A DNA stretch of 5,272 bases from Bacilli bacterium (GTDB lineage Bacteria > Bacillota_I > Bacilli_A > RF39 > UBA660), in assembly GCA_022791215.1 (NCBI GenBank), contig JAAVYQ010000079.1:1-5272 (forward strand). Reading direction: 5' to 3'. Under the pieces are notes generated by a model. That model was not told the DNA's origin, did no database searches, and saw only the letters and a list, made by a program, of their open reading frames with translations. The translations under genes were made by a program, and so were the position numbers. Shown piece after piece: positions 1 through 4,662 of the stretch. Positions within the stretch are counted from its first letter, which is position 1. Every line of letters begins with the position of its first letter.

Positions 1-102
1 TACATATTAGCAATGGTAGAAGAACTCGAACTAAATCCAATAGAAACAGCACAAGGAGCATATGAAGGAATCGTTAAAGAATTCGTTTCATATGTAAAGT
101 AG
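1..102 (+). CDS. 3' end of an unidentified gene (partial)
   Basis: The window opens inside a reading frame that runs for 33 codons to a TAG stop at 100-102. The visible tail is rich in Glu, Val and Ile and looks like a soluble amphipathic helix (it contains ELELNPIETAQGAYEG). I do not recognise the family. The frame is probably real because it is open from the window edge, ends just before a promoter-bearing gap of 120 bases, and reads in the same direction as the next two genes. No strong terminator follows its stop, so some read-through into the downstream pair is possible. It could also be an earlier member of the same operon. The fragment is too short for any functional call. Confidence 0.55.
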   Translation, partial: YILAMVEELELNPIETAQGAYEGIVKEFVSYVK

Positions 103-119
103 GGTCAAGTTTGTAATAA

Positions 120-134
120 AGGTTTGACAAACCT
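120..134. promoter_or_regulatory. Perfect 15-bp palindrome, candidate operator
   Basis: The two arms AGGTTTG (120-126) and CAAACCT (128-134) are perfect reverse complements around a single central A. With a 1-base centre it would make a poor RNA hairpin, so a DNA-binding site for a dimeric regulator fits better. It contains a TTGACA hexamer (124-129), but the bases 16-18 downstream match a -10 box only poorly (CATCAT). It lies about 90 bases upstream of the DUF3990 gene, where an autoregulator of that operon would bind. The operator role is inferred. Confidence 0.4.
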
Positions 135-186
135 ACATTATAACACATCATGAATAACTATGCTTCTTTTATTTCACTTCAAAATT

Positions 187-195
187 TGTTATAAT
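187..195 (+). promoter_or_regulatory. Extended -10 promoter of the DUF3990 operon
   Basis: TG (187-188), one base, then a perfect TATAAT (190-195) form an extended -10 element. The -35 region, 17 bases upstream, is T-rich (TTTTAT, 167-172) and weak, which extended -10 promoters tolerate. Transcription should start near 202, giving a very short leader before the ribosome binding site AGGTGA at 211-216. Confidence 0.6.
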
Positions 196-222
196 TAAAT
201 CAAGAAAGACAGGTGAATTCAA

Positions 223-864
223 ATGAATAAAATTACTCTTTACCATGGTTCAAAAAATGGATTAACAGGATGTATATTACCAAATAGTCGAGAAACTTGT
301 GACTTTGGCTCAGGATTTTATATGGGCAATAATAAAAAACAACCACTAACATTAATATGTAACTATCCCAACTCAAAAATTTACACACTTAATTTAGACT
401 TAACAAATTTAAAGATAAAAGAATTTGACATAGATTTAGACTGGGCTTTATTTATAGCTTATAACCGTGGAAAAATGGACAGCATCAAAAACACAAAAAT
501 ATACAATTACTATAAATCATTTAAAAAAAAATACGATCTAATAATTGGTTATATAGCAAACGACAAACTATTTATGACACTAGACAAATTTTTTAACGGT
601 GAAATAACTGATCAGGCGCTAATAAATTGTTTATCAGCACTAAAAATTGGCCGTCAATATGTAGCAATATCTAAAAAAGCATGTGAACAAATTATTATTT
701 CAAAAGAAGAAATAATAACTACCGAAGAAAAAATCAAACTAAAAATAGAAAGTGAAAAAAATAGAACAAAAGCTGTCAAAACAACAGAAAAGATCATAAA
801 AGAATATAGAAGAAGTGGAAAATATTTTGATGAAATATTGAAAGAAGGAATAATTAATGAATAG
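223..864 (+). CDS. DUF3990 family protein, putative ADP-ribosyltransferase toxin
   Basis: This 213-residue protein matches DUF3990, a family placed with the ADP-ribosyltransferase fold. Landmarks are YHGS at 7-10 (His8 and Gly9 at the usual NAD-binding position), FGSGFYMG at 28-35 (Tyr33 at the second conserved ART position), DLIIGYIANDK at 105-115, and GRQYV at 143-147, where Gln145 would be the third motif residue. Family members usually end shortly after this last block. Here a Lys/Glu-rich helical tail of about 55 residues follows (158-213). The start is supported by AGGTGA 7 bases upstream. The last 8 bases overlap the next gene, so the two are translationally coupled. DUF3990 genes commonly sit beside small helical partner genes, which suggests a toxin-antitoxin or defence role in the cytoplasm. 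The target is unknown and the toxin role is inferred. Confidence 0.82.
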   Translation: MNKITLYHGSKNGLTGCILPNSRETCDFGSGFYMGNNKKQPLTLICNYPNSKIYTLNLDLTNLKIKEFDIDLDWALFIAYNRGKMDSIKNTKIYNYYKSFKKKYDLIIGYIANDKLFMTLDKFFNGEITDQALINCLSALKIGRQYVAISKKACEQIIISKEEIITTEEKIKLKIESEKNRTKAVKTTEKIIKEYRRSGKYFDEILKEGIINE

Positions 865-1285
865 TTTATCACCGTTAGAAAGACAACTTTGTGATTTACA
901 AGGAAGACTTCTACAAAAATCTATAGAAAAAGGATACAATTCTAAAAAATTTATAGAACAATTTATGAAAAGTGAAACAGCATATAGATTAGACGACACA
1001 TATGATAGACTACAATGGGCAGGAGAAGAATACATATTAGAAGAATTAAAAGACGAAGTTAAATTACTTACTGACAATAAACAATATTCATTAGACGTCA
1101 TGTATTGGATAGGATATACTTATAGATTTTGGCATTATTACAAAAAAGAAAAAAGTAAAAACATATATAAAATTGCTGATGCTAAAAGAATGGCAGAATG
1201 CTATCTTGCTTTTCATACAATGGATGTTAAAATGGCAATTGATAATCTATACGAAATATATAATCAACACAAAAATGTAAAATAA
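857..1285 (+). CDS. Small helical protein coupled to DUF3990, likely antitoxin or partner
   Basis: This 142-residue soluble protein is predicted to be almost all helical, with no signal peptide or membrane segment. Visible blocks are SPLERQLCDLQG (5-16), YDRLQWAGEEYILEEL (49-64), VMYWIGYTYRFWHYY (81-95) and AFHTMDVKMAIDNLYEIY (118-135). They resemble, from memory, a family of uncharacterised proteins found beside DUF3990 genes in gut Bacillota, but I cannot name a domain with certainty. The start at 857 has GAAGGA (844-849) 7 bases upstream and lies 8 bases inside the preceding gene. This is the tight overlap typical of toxin-antitoxin pairs and ensures co-translation. The toxin-first order is the reverse of the commonest arrangement. 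An antitoxin function, by blocking the NAD pocket or target site, is inferred from context only. It could instead be an accessory or substrate-recognition subunit. Confidence 0.75.
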   Translation: MNSLSPLERQLCDLQGRLLQKSIEKGYNSKKFIEQFMKSETAYRLDDTYDRLQWAGEEYILEELKDEVKLLTDNKQYSLDVMYWIGYTYRFWHYYKKEKSKNIYKIADAKRMAECYLAFHTMDVKMAIDNLYEIYNQHKNVK

Positions 1286-1368
1286 AATATCTAAAAAGTA
1301 AACTTTTTTACACAAAAAACTCACAATTATCGTTAAAAACCTCATAATTTTTAAAAACTTATTAACAC

Positions 1369-1402
1369 AAAATGTGGATAACTTGTCACTTATCCACATT
1401 TT
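1369..1402. terminator. Bidirectional hairpin terminator made of two inverted DnaA boxes
   Basis: A perfect 13-bp stem (1369-1381 with 1390-1402) encloses an 8-base loop (1382-1389). On the + strand it is followed by TTTTTAATTTTTT, a good U-tail for ending the DUF3990 operon. On the - strand its arm overlaps the TAA stop of the DUF1848 gene at 1404-1402, with a weaker T-rich tail beyond, so it may also end that operon. The arms contain TGTGGATAA (1373-1381) and TTATCCACA (1390-1398), both exact DnaA-box consensus nonamers. The rest of the 1286-1401 gap holds only A/T runs and a weak 7-bp inverted repeat at 1293-1308. Confidence 0.75.
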
Positions 1403-2280
1403 TAATTTTTTCTAACCTTAATAACATCATCATTATTTACATGTCCTATTAACAAAGAAGAATTAGAATCATGCATACTTACGTTACTAGCAACTCTTTT
1501 CTCATCAAAATTAGCATAACAATATTTACAAAAATGTTTACAAGAATTATACTCTCCAATATCTACCATACAAGCACAACCACATCCTCTTGCATTCCAT
1601 TTCTTAAACTTTTTACCAGTCATAACATATGCATCCTCTAAAGACAAACACTCTCCATTAACAAAACCATACTCACATAAATTATGTTCCTCAAAACAAG
1701 TTTGAACACTCATACCATGCTTAGAAGCACTCTTGCTAAACTCTACTCCTATAGTTTTATAATCATCCAAACTCAAATCTTTAATACTAAGAACATTCAT
1801 ATTATCTCTAACATTTTTATAATTATCCACAAAAGACACGATAACCTTAGAAACATAACCATTCAAAAGAGAACACAACTTATCAAATGCTTTAACATGA
1901 TAACTTAAATCATACTGAGAATTAATCAAAATCGGATCATACCTAACCACAACATTAGCCTTTCCCAAAATCTTAGAAACTTCCTTTATAGAATCAATAA
2001 CATCGGCCTTATCAAGAACATTTGGCTCAATATCCAGTTTATAAGGAGTTAAAGTCACATGAAAAATAATAGGTTTATCAATTTCTTTAAGATACCTAAC
2101 AATAGGCTTAGGATTTTTAGTACAAAACAAAATCAAATCAACATCAGAGAAAAATATTCTACTAATTAACTTTCTATTAAAAGGATTTCTAACATCAACA
2201 AAACCCTCTTTATACCTATTCATAAACCATTCTGTATAAAAAGCAACAATATCAGTTCTACCACTGACATATAAAATCAT
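1402..2280 (-). CDS. DUF1848 family protein with C-terminal radical-SAM-like cysteine motif
   Basis: This 292-residue protein closely follows the DUF1848 pattern: N-terminal SGRTDIVAFYTEWFMNR (6-22), FVDVRNPFN (27-35), LILFCTKNPKPI (49-60), FHVTLTPY (73-80), VVRYDPIL (111-118), and a Cys-rich end. That end has Cys233, Cys235 and Cys237, then DIGEYNSC, with Cys247, Cys251 and Cys254 in CxxxCxxC followed by YAN. The triplet, with Tyr just before the last Cys, matches the radical-SAM [4Fe-4S] motif, though here it follows the barrel-like part rather than starting it. I prefer the ATG at 2280: AGGGGGA lies 7 bases upstream and the family begins this way. A TTG at 2304 would add 8 residues. It is the second gene of an operon, 26 bases after its partner. 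The substrate and reaction are unknown. Confidence 0.85.
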   Translation of the reverse strand: MILYVSGRTDIVAFYTEWFMNRYKEGFVDVRNPFNRKLISRIFFSDVDLILFCTKNPKPIVRYLKEIDKPIIFHVTLTPYKLDIEPNVLDKADVIDSIKEVSKILGKANVVVRYDPILINSQYDLSYHVKAFDKLCSLLNGYVSKVIVSFVDNYKNVRDNMNVLSIKDLSLDDYKTIGVEFSKSASKHGMSVQTCFEEHNLCEYGFVNGECLSLEDAYVMTGKKFKKWNARGCGCACMVDIGEYNSCKHFCKYCYANFDEKRVASNVSMHDSNSSLLIGHVNNDDVIKVRKN

Positions 2281-2306
2281 AAAGCATTCCCCCTGACCTA
2301 ACAAGA

Positions 2307-3488
2307 TTATTTTGACTTAGACACATCAAAACCATTTAAACTTCTAAGTTCATTAAGAGATAAATTCACCAAAGGTAAACCATAACTAGCCGCATACTCT
2401 TTAACCATCTCAACATTTTGACACTTATCAGTATAAAAAACACCTAAAACTTTAGCATTAGAATTCAAAAAAATTTCATTATAAACACAAACATCATAAA
2501 CATAAGGAACATTTGCATTTCTTTCCAAATTATTCACAACACTTTGACTAATAACATCCTGAGGCAAAAGCAATTTAGAATTTTTAAAATCACCATAACA
2601 ATATGAGACCGGAAAAGAAACCAATTGAGAATTCACAGGAAAAGCCTCATCAATAAACTTTTCTTTAGAAGTAACGAAACTCCAAGCATCATTAGAACAT
2701 ATTGTATCAACTGAAGAGACATCAAAATCCAAAATAAGACCATACTCCCCATAAGGAATAGCCAAAAAATCATTACTAACCAAACATGCACAAACTTTTC
2801 TAATATTATAAGGAGAGAAAGAACCATTAGTAAAGCCATGAATCAAATATCTAAAATTTGAAACATCATGAGAAACTGGAGAAGATAAAAAATCTTTCCA
2901 CCTATTACTAACTATAACAAACAATTCATTCTCTATATCTAGTATGCTTTTATAATAATCATTCAAAACATCACAAGTATTCCTATATTGAGGAGAAAAA
3001 TAATAACTTCCCTTGCACAAAGAAACAAGATCTTTCAAAATAACTTCCATCTCACTGACAATATGTTCTAATTGACTAACATCATTAGTAACCTTTCTAG
3101 CACAATCAAGCACATACTTGGATCTTTCAACCATATAAGCCAAAGACCCATAATAAGGCTTCATATCCAAAGACAACAATTTTTCCTTTAAATCAGCAAT
3201 TCTATTTTCATAACTAAAAACAGTTTCACTCATAAGTACTTCATAACTCTTACCAGTTTCCAAATGCAAATTAACAATCGACTTAAGTTCTTCAACATAC
3301 AACTCTTTCAATAAACTAGATTCCAACATAATAGGATAAACCTTAAAATAATCATTACCAATATGTAAACTTTTAACAATTTTATTATAAGTACGAATCA
3401 AATCTATTAATTTTGAATTTATCTTACCATTAAATTTCTCAACAAAAGGATAAATATCTAACAATTCATTTAAAGTTCCATATTCCAT
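2307..3488 (-). CDS. Unrecognised 393-residue protein, first full gene of the DUF1848 operon
   Basis: I do not recognise this protein. Residues 1-200 look helical, with coiled-coil-like Leu/Glu/Lys patterning around 55-155. From about 210 the character changes to alternating hydrophobic strands: RYLIHGF (213-219), ACLVSND (234-240), YGEYGLILDFD (246-256), WSFVT (269-273), VLGVFYTD (347-354) and a final helix-strand unit to about 385. The spacing HG, then LxS, then YGLILDFD recalls some ADP-ribosyltransferase-like proteins, but that is a faint resemblance and not a call. There is no signal peptide or membrane segment, so it is probably cytoplasmic. The start has AGGAAGGGG (3505-3497) 8 bases upstream. 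It ends 26 bases before the DUF1848 gene, so the two are almost certainly co-transcribed and may act together on one substrate. Confidence 0.8.
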   Translation of the reverse strand: MEYGTLNELLDIYPFVEKFNGKINSKLIDLIRTYNKIVKSLHIGNDYFKVYPIMLESSLLKELYVEELKSIVNLHLETGKSYEVLMSETVFSYENRIADLKEKLLSLDMKPYYGSLAYMVERSKYVLDCARKVTNDVSQLEHIVSEMEVILKDLVSLCKGSYYFSPQYRNTCDVLNDYYKSILDIENELFVIVSNRWKDFLSSPVSHDVSNFRYLIHGFTNGSFSPYNIRKVCACLVSNDFLAIPYGEYGLILDFDVSSVDTICSNDAWSFVTSKEKFIDEAFPVNSQLVSFPVSYCYGDFKNSKLLLPQDVISQSVVNNLERNANVPYVYDVCVYNEIFLNSNAKVLGVFYTDKCQNVEMVKEYAASYGLPLVNLSLNELRSLNGFDVSKSK

Positions 3489-3493
3489 ACTTT

Positions 3494-3605
3494 CTACCCC
3501 TTCCTAATAATACCAACCGTAATCTCATTAAAATTTAACAATTTATAAAACTCAATACACCTATCAACTCATACTTTTAATAAAATCCATATAATCATCC
3601 TCCAT
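3494..3605 (-). pseudogene. Short frameshifted reading frame at the head of the operon
   Basis: A perfect GGAGG (3603-3599) lies 8 bases before an ATG at 3590 that opens an eight-codon frame (MDFIKSMS) ending in TGA at 3566-3564. An in-frame ATG at 3605 overlaps that site. If one T is ignored at the TGA, the reading continues as DRCIEFYKLLNFNEITVG and on to a TAG at 3496-3494, only 5 bases before the start codon of the 393-residue gene. The continuous version would be about 31 or 36 residues of protein-like composition. It therefore looks like a small gene broken by a single-base insertion. The first eight codons alone could instead act as a leader peptide. There is no upstream slippage signal of the kind seen in prfB. 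Confidence 0.4.
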
Positions 3606-3628
3606 AAACAAACCCAATTTACACAAAT

Positions 3629-3657
3629 ATTTTATCATTTAAAAGAAAAAAAGTCGA
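3629..3657 (-). promoter_or_regulatory. Promoter of the DUF1848 operon
   Basis: Read on the - strand, TCGACT (3657-3652, four of six matches to TTGACA) is followed after 17 bases by TAAAAT (3634-3629). TG at 3637-3636 gives an extended -10. Transcription would start near 3622, leaving a short leader before the GGAGG at 3603-3599. It is the best-scoring site by eye upstream of the operon. Confidence 0.5.
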
Positions 3658-3787
3658 GTTAGCAAACACGCTAATAAAAAACTAACATAAATTATAAAGA
3701 GTGTATTTAATATTTTATTGTGCAATAAAAAAATTAAGTAATTAACTTCCCTTAGAAGCATTTTTTGAGTTTAAGTAAAAATTAAAC

Positions 3788-3817
3788 TTGACATAAAAAA
3801 TTCAAAATTGTTAATAA
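3788..3817 (+). promoter_or_regulatory. Strong sigma-A promoter reading toward the repeats
   Basis: A perfect TTGACA (3788-3793) is followed after 18 bases by TAATAA (3812-3817), with TG at 3809-3810 giving an extended -10. It lies about 95 bases upstream of the short frame at 3912. The leader between contains a 6-bp inverted repeat, TTAGTA (3863-3868) with TACTAA (3883-3888). Apart from this promoter, the gene-free stretch 3660-3911 shows only a small TTAGC/GCTAA hairpin (3659-3674) and A/T-rich sequence. Confidence 0.5.
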
Positions 3818-3911
3818 TTTTTATGATTTTTGTTTTAAAAATAAGGTAAAACAGGTCAATATTTAGTATATCAGTAAATCATTACTAAGCAAAACATTGT
3901 AGGTGCCTTAC

Positions 3912-4016
3912 ATGAATAACTTCACTACAAATACTTATGAAACGGAACGAAAAATTGGCTATTTTTCAAAGAATATTTTTGCAAGTGTACCAATCAACAT
4001 TTGCTTTATACTTTAA
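3912..4016 (+). pseudogene. Truncated gene start, possibly a transposase N-terminus, cut at the repeat
   Basis: An ATG at 3912 has AGGTG (3901-3905) 6 bases upstream and a strong promoter at 3788-3817. It opens a 34-codon frame ending at TAA 4014-4016. The first 27 residues look like a genuine protein start (NTYETERKIGYFSKNIFAS). The pattern ETERKIGYFSK recalls the N-termini of some DDE-type transposases in Bacillota, a resemblance from memory only. The last eight codons fall inside the direct repeat that begins at 3990 and read through its promoter, so the native reading frame appears to have been replaced at the junction. The remainder of the gene is not found in this window. It may instead be a real micro-protein. 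Confidence 0.35.
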
Positions 4017-4029
4017 AATATGATAATAT
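4001..4029 (+). promoter_or_regulatory. Promoter of antitoxin RNA, copy 1
   Basis: TTGCTT (4001-4006), a 17-base spacer, then TAATAT (4024-4029) with TG at 4021-4022 as an extended -10. The same elements at the same spacing recur in copy 2. The start point is predicted at about 4036. Confidence 0.6.
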
Positions 4030-4035
4030 GTTTAT

Positions 4036-4104
4036 AGGAGCATTTAGCATTGCTAAATGTCTACCTTATTGGGATAGACATCAAACTAATGGTGTCTTTT
4101 TTTT
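4036..4104 (+). ncRNA. Predicted antitoxin small RNA, copy 1
   Basis: The predicted RNA is about 67 nt, from the promoter at 4001-4029 to the U-run. Hairpin 1 pairs CATTTAGC (4041-4048) with GCTAAATG (4052-4059) over a 3-base loop. The 3' end is a terminator (4076-4104). A second possible helix, TGTCTA (4058-4063) with TAGACA (4075-4080), competes with both neighbours, so the RNA may refold when it binds its target. Its 3' end is complementary to the end of the peptide frame on the other strand, as in type I systems with 3' overlap such as txpA/ratA and bsrG/SR4. The three differences from copy 2 that lie outside the U-run fall in the loop of this alternative helix. The toxin in this copy is broken, so the RNA may be an orphan antitoxin. 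Confidence 0.6.
4076..4104 (+). terminator. Intrinsic terminator of antitoxin RNA, copy 1
   Basis: AGACATC (4076-4082) pairs with GGTGTCT (4091-4097), including one G-U pair, over the 8-base loop AAACTAAT. A run of eight T (4097-4104) follows. The stop codon of the disrupted peptide frame on the other strand (4105-4103) lies at the end of this T run. Confidence 0.75.
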
Positions 4105-4186
4105 AGTACTCAAAATTATCAATAACTTGAGCATTAAAATTGCACAAATGTACTCCAACACAGTGTATGAAGTCTTTATTATTCAT
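4103..4186 (-). pseudogene. Type I toxin peptide copy 1, frame broken by a 2-base loss
   Basis: The frame starts at ATG 4186-4184 with the same ribosome binding site as copy 2, but loses two bases of a GT run (near 4160-4163) after codon 9. It therefore reads on as a non-hydrophobic 27-residue peptide. Restoring the two bases gives the same hydrophobic segment as copy 2, with only Asp for Asn at residue 5 and one silent change. The longer A run in this copy would also alter the C-terminus, replacing KKRHH with a KKKTPLV ending. The close match of the restored peptide suggests recent inactivation, or reversible switching by slippage in the dinucleotide run. Confidence 0.6.
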
Positions 4187-4305
4187 GTAATAACCCTTTC
4201 TCCCCCTAGTCATAATATTTTCATCATGTTTTTACTTAGTTGAACCACTTCATGTTTAATCAAGAAGAAAAGGTAAACACATAGGTACTAACTGCTCCTA
4301 CCTAC

Positions 4306-4334
4306 AACTTAACATACCTTTAAATAAATTGCAA
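4306..4334 (-). promoter_or_regulatory. Promoter of toxin mRNA, copy 1
   Basis: On the - strand, TTGCAA (4334-4329), 17 bases, then TAAGTT (4311-4306) with TG just upstream as an extended -10. It is conserved in copy 2. The predicted mRNA start is near 4299, giving a leader of about 113 nt. The leader opens with a small hairpin (CCTA at 4297-4300 with TAGG at 4282-4285), retained in copy 2. Confidence 0.5.
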
Positions 4335-4419
4335 ACTCACCAATTTTTTAATATTGAAAAGTCAATTTTTAGATTTAATACCCTTTTTTGAAAAACACGA
4401 ACTACACTAAAAGAAAAAA

Positions 4420-4600
4420 TTATTCAAAAAGTAGTTAAATATTAAATTTTGAAAGAAAAAACTTTTTTAATAAATTTACACTAAGTATTTTTGAAAATAC
4501 AAAAAACACTTAAATATAAAAATATTTTCATAAACATTACTAATATCTTAACATTAAGTGTATTAACTTTTTAGTCTAAAAAGACAAAGAATAATATTTG
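4420..4600. other. A/T-rich spacer with no gene
   Basis: This stretch between copy 1 and the structured region before copy 2 is almost pure A/T. It holds runs of A and T and a loose inverted repeat (CACTTAA near 4508 with TTAAGTG near 4556). A short GTCT/AGAC hairpin follows near 4574-4585. I see no reading frame with a ribosome binding site. Confidence 0.5.
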
Positions 4601-4662
4601 TTTCTCTAAAGTACATTTCTACAATAACTCTCGTTATGAAATGACCAATCATTAAAGAGAAA
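4601..4662. other. Extended bulged stem-loop next to the DUF6273-like relic
   Basis: Three nested helices line up: TTTCTCT (4601-4607) with AGAGAAA (4656-4662), CATTTC (4614-4619) with GAAATG (4638-4643), and ATAAC (4624-4628) with GTTAT (4633-4637) around a TCTC loop. A 4-base bulge (TACA) sits on one side only. The outer arm overlaps the last codons and stop of the relic. There is no T run after it on either strand, so it is not an ordinary terminator. The unequal bulge recalls recombination sites that fold as single strands, but no integron core motif is evident. Confidence 0.35.

Larger units (their letters stand above)
3990..4419. repeat. Direct repeat copy 1, a type I toxin-antitoxin unit
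   Basis: About 430 bases here recur at 4844-5272 in the same orientation, about nine bases in ten identical. The left boundary is at CCAATCA (3990), where upstream similarity stops. The right boundary is near the A-rich run at 4419. Small length differences (a T in 4031-4033, one T in the terminator run, a missing CA near 4160) rule out a conserved + strand protein. Each copy holds convergent promoters, an antisense-type RNA on the + strand and a tiny peptide frame on the - strand. Confidence 0.9.

Noticed and set aside
654..1101. Two - strand open frames opposite the DUF3990 gene and its partner
   Set aside because: They are shadows of well-supported + strand genes, with no ribosome binding site or family resemblance.
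1292..1310. Hairpin of TAAAAAGT and ACTTTTTA after the antitoxin gene as a terminator
   Set aside because: It has one G-C pair and a 2-base loop, far weaker than the 13-bp stem at 1369-1402.
1684..1908. 74-codon + strand frame inside the DUF1848 gene
   Set aside because: It lies fully antisense to a recognised family and lacks translation signals.
2281..2304. TTG start giving the DUF1848 protein eight extra residues
   Set aside because: The ATG at 2280 has AGGGGGA at ideal spacing and matches the family N-terminus; the extension would include the ribosome binding site itself.
2633..2839. 68-codon hydrophobic - strand frame inside the 393-residue gene
   Set aside because: It is an alternative frame of the same strand; its hydrophobic look comes from the T-rich codons of the real gene.
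3560..3570. Programmed +1 frameshift at the TGA of the short leader frame
   Set aside because: There is no internal Shine-Dalgarno sequence before the stop and AGT to GTT re-pairing is poor, unlike the prfB site. A plain base insertion is simpler.
4031..4104. Riboswitch or attenuator for a downstream + strand gene
   Set aside because: Alternative helices and a terminator are present, but no + strand gene follows either copy within the window, and a peptide frame lies directly opposite. An antisense RNA explains the layout better.
4001..4243. Open frame of 80 codons on the + strand across copy 1
   Set aside because: It has no ribosome binding site, runs through the antisense RNA and its terminator, and is frameshifted in copy 2 by single-base length differences. 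It is not a gene.
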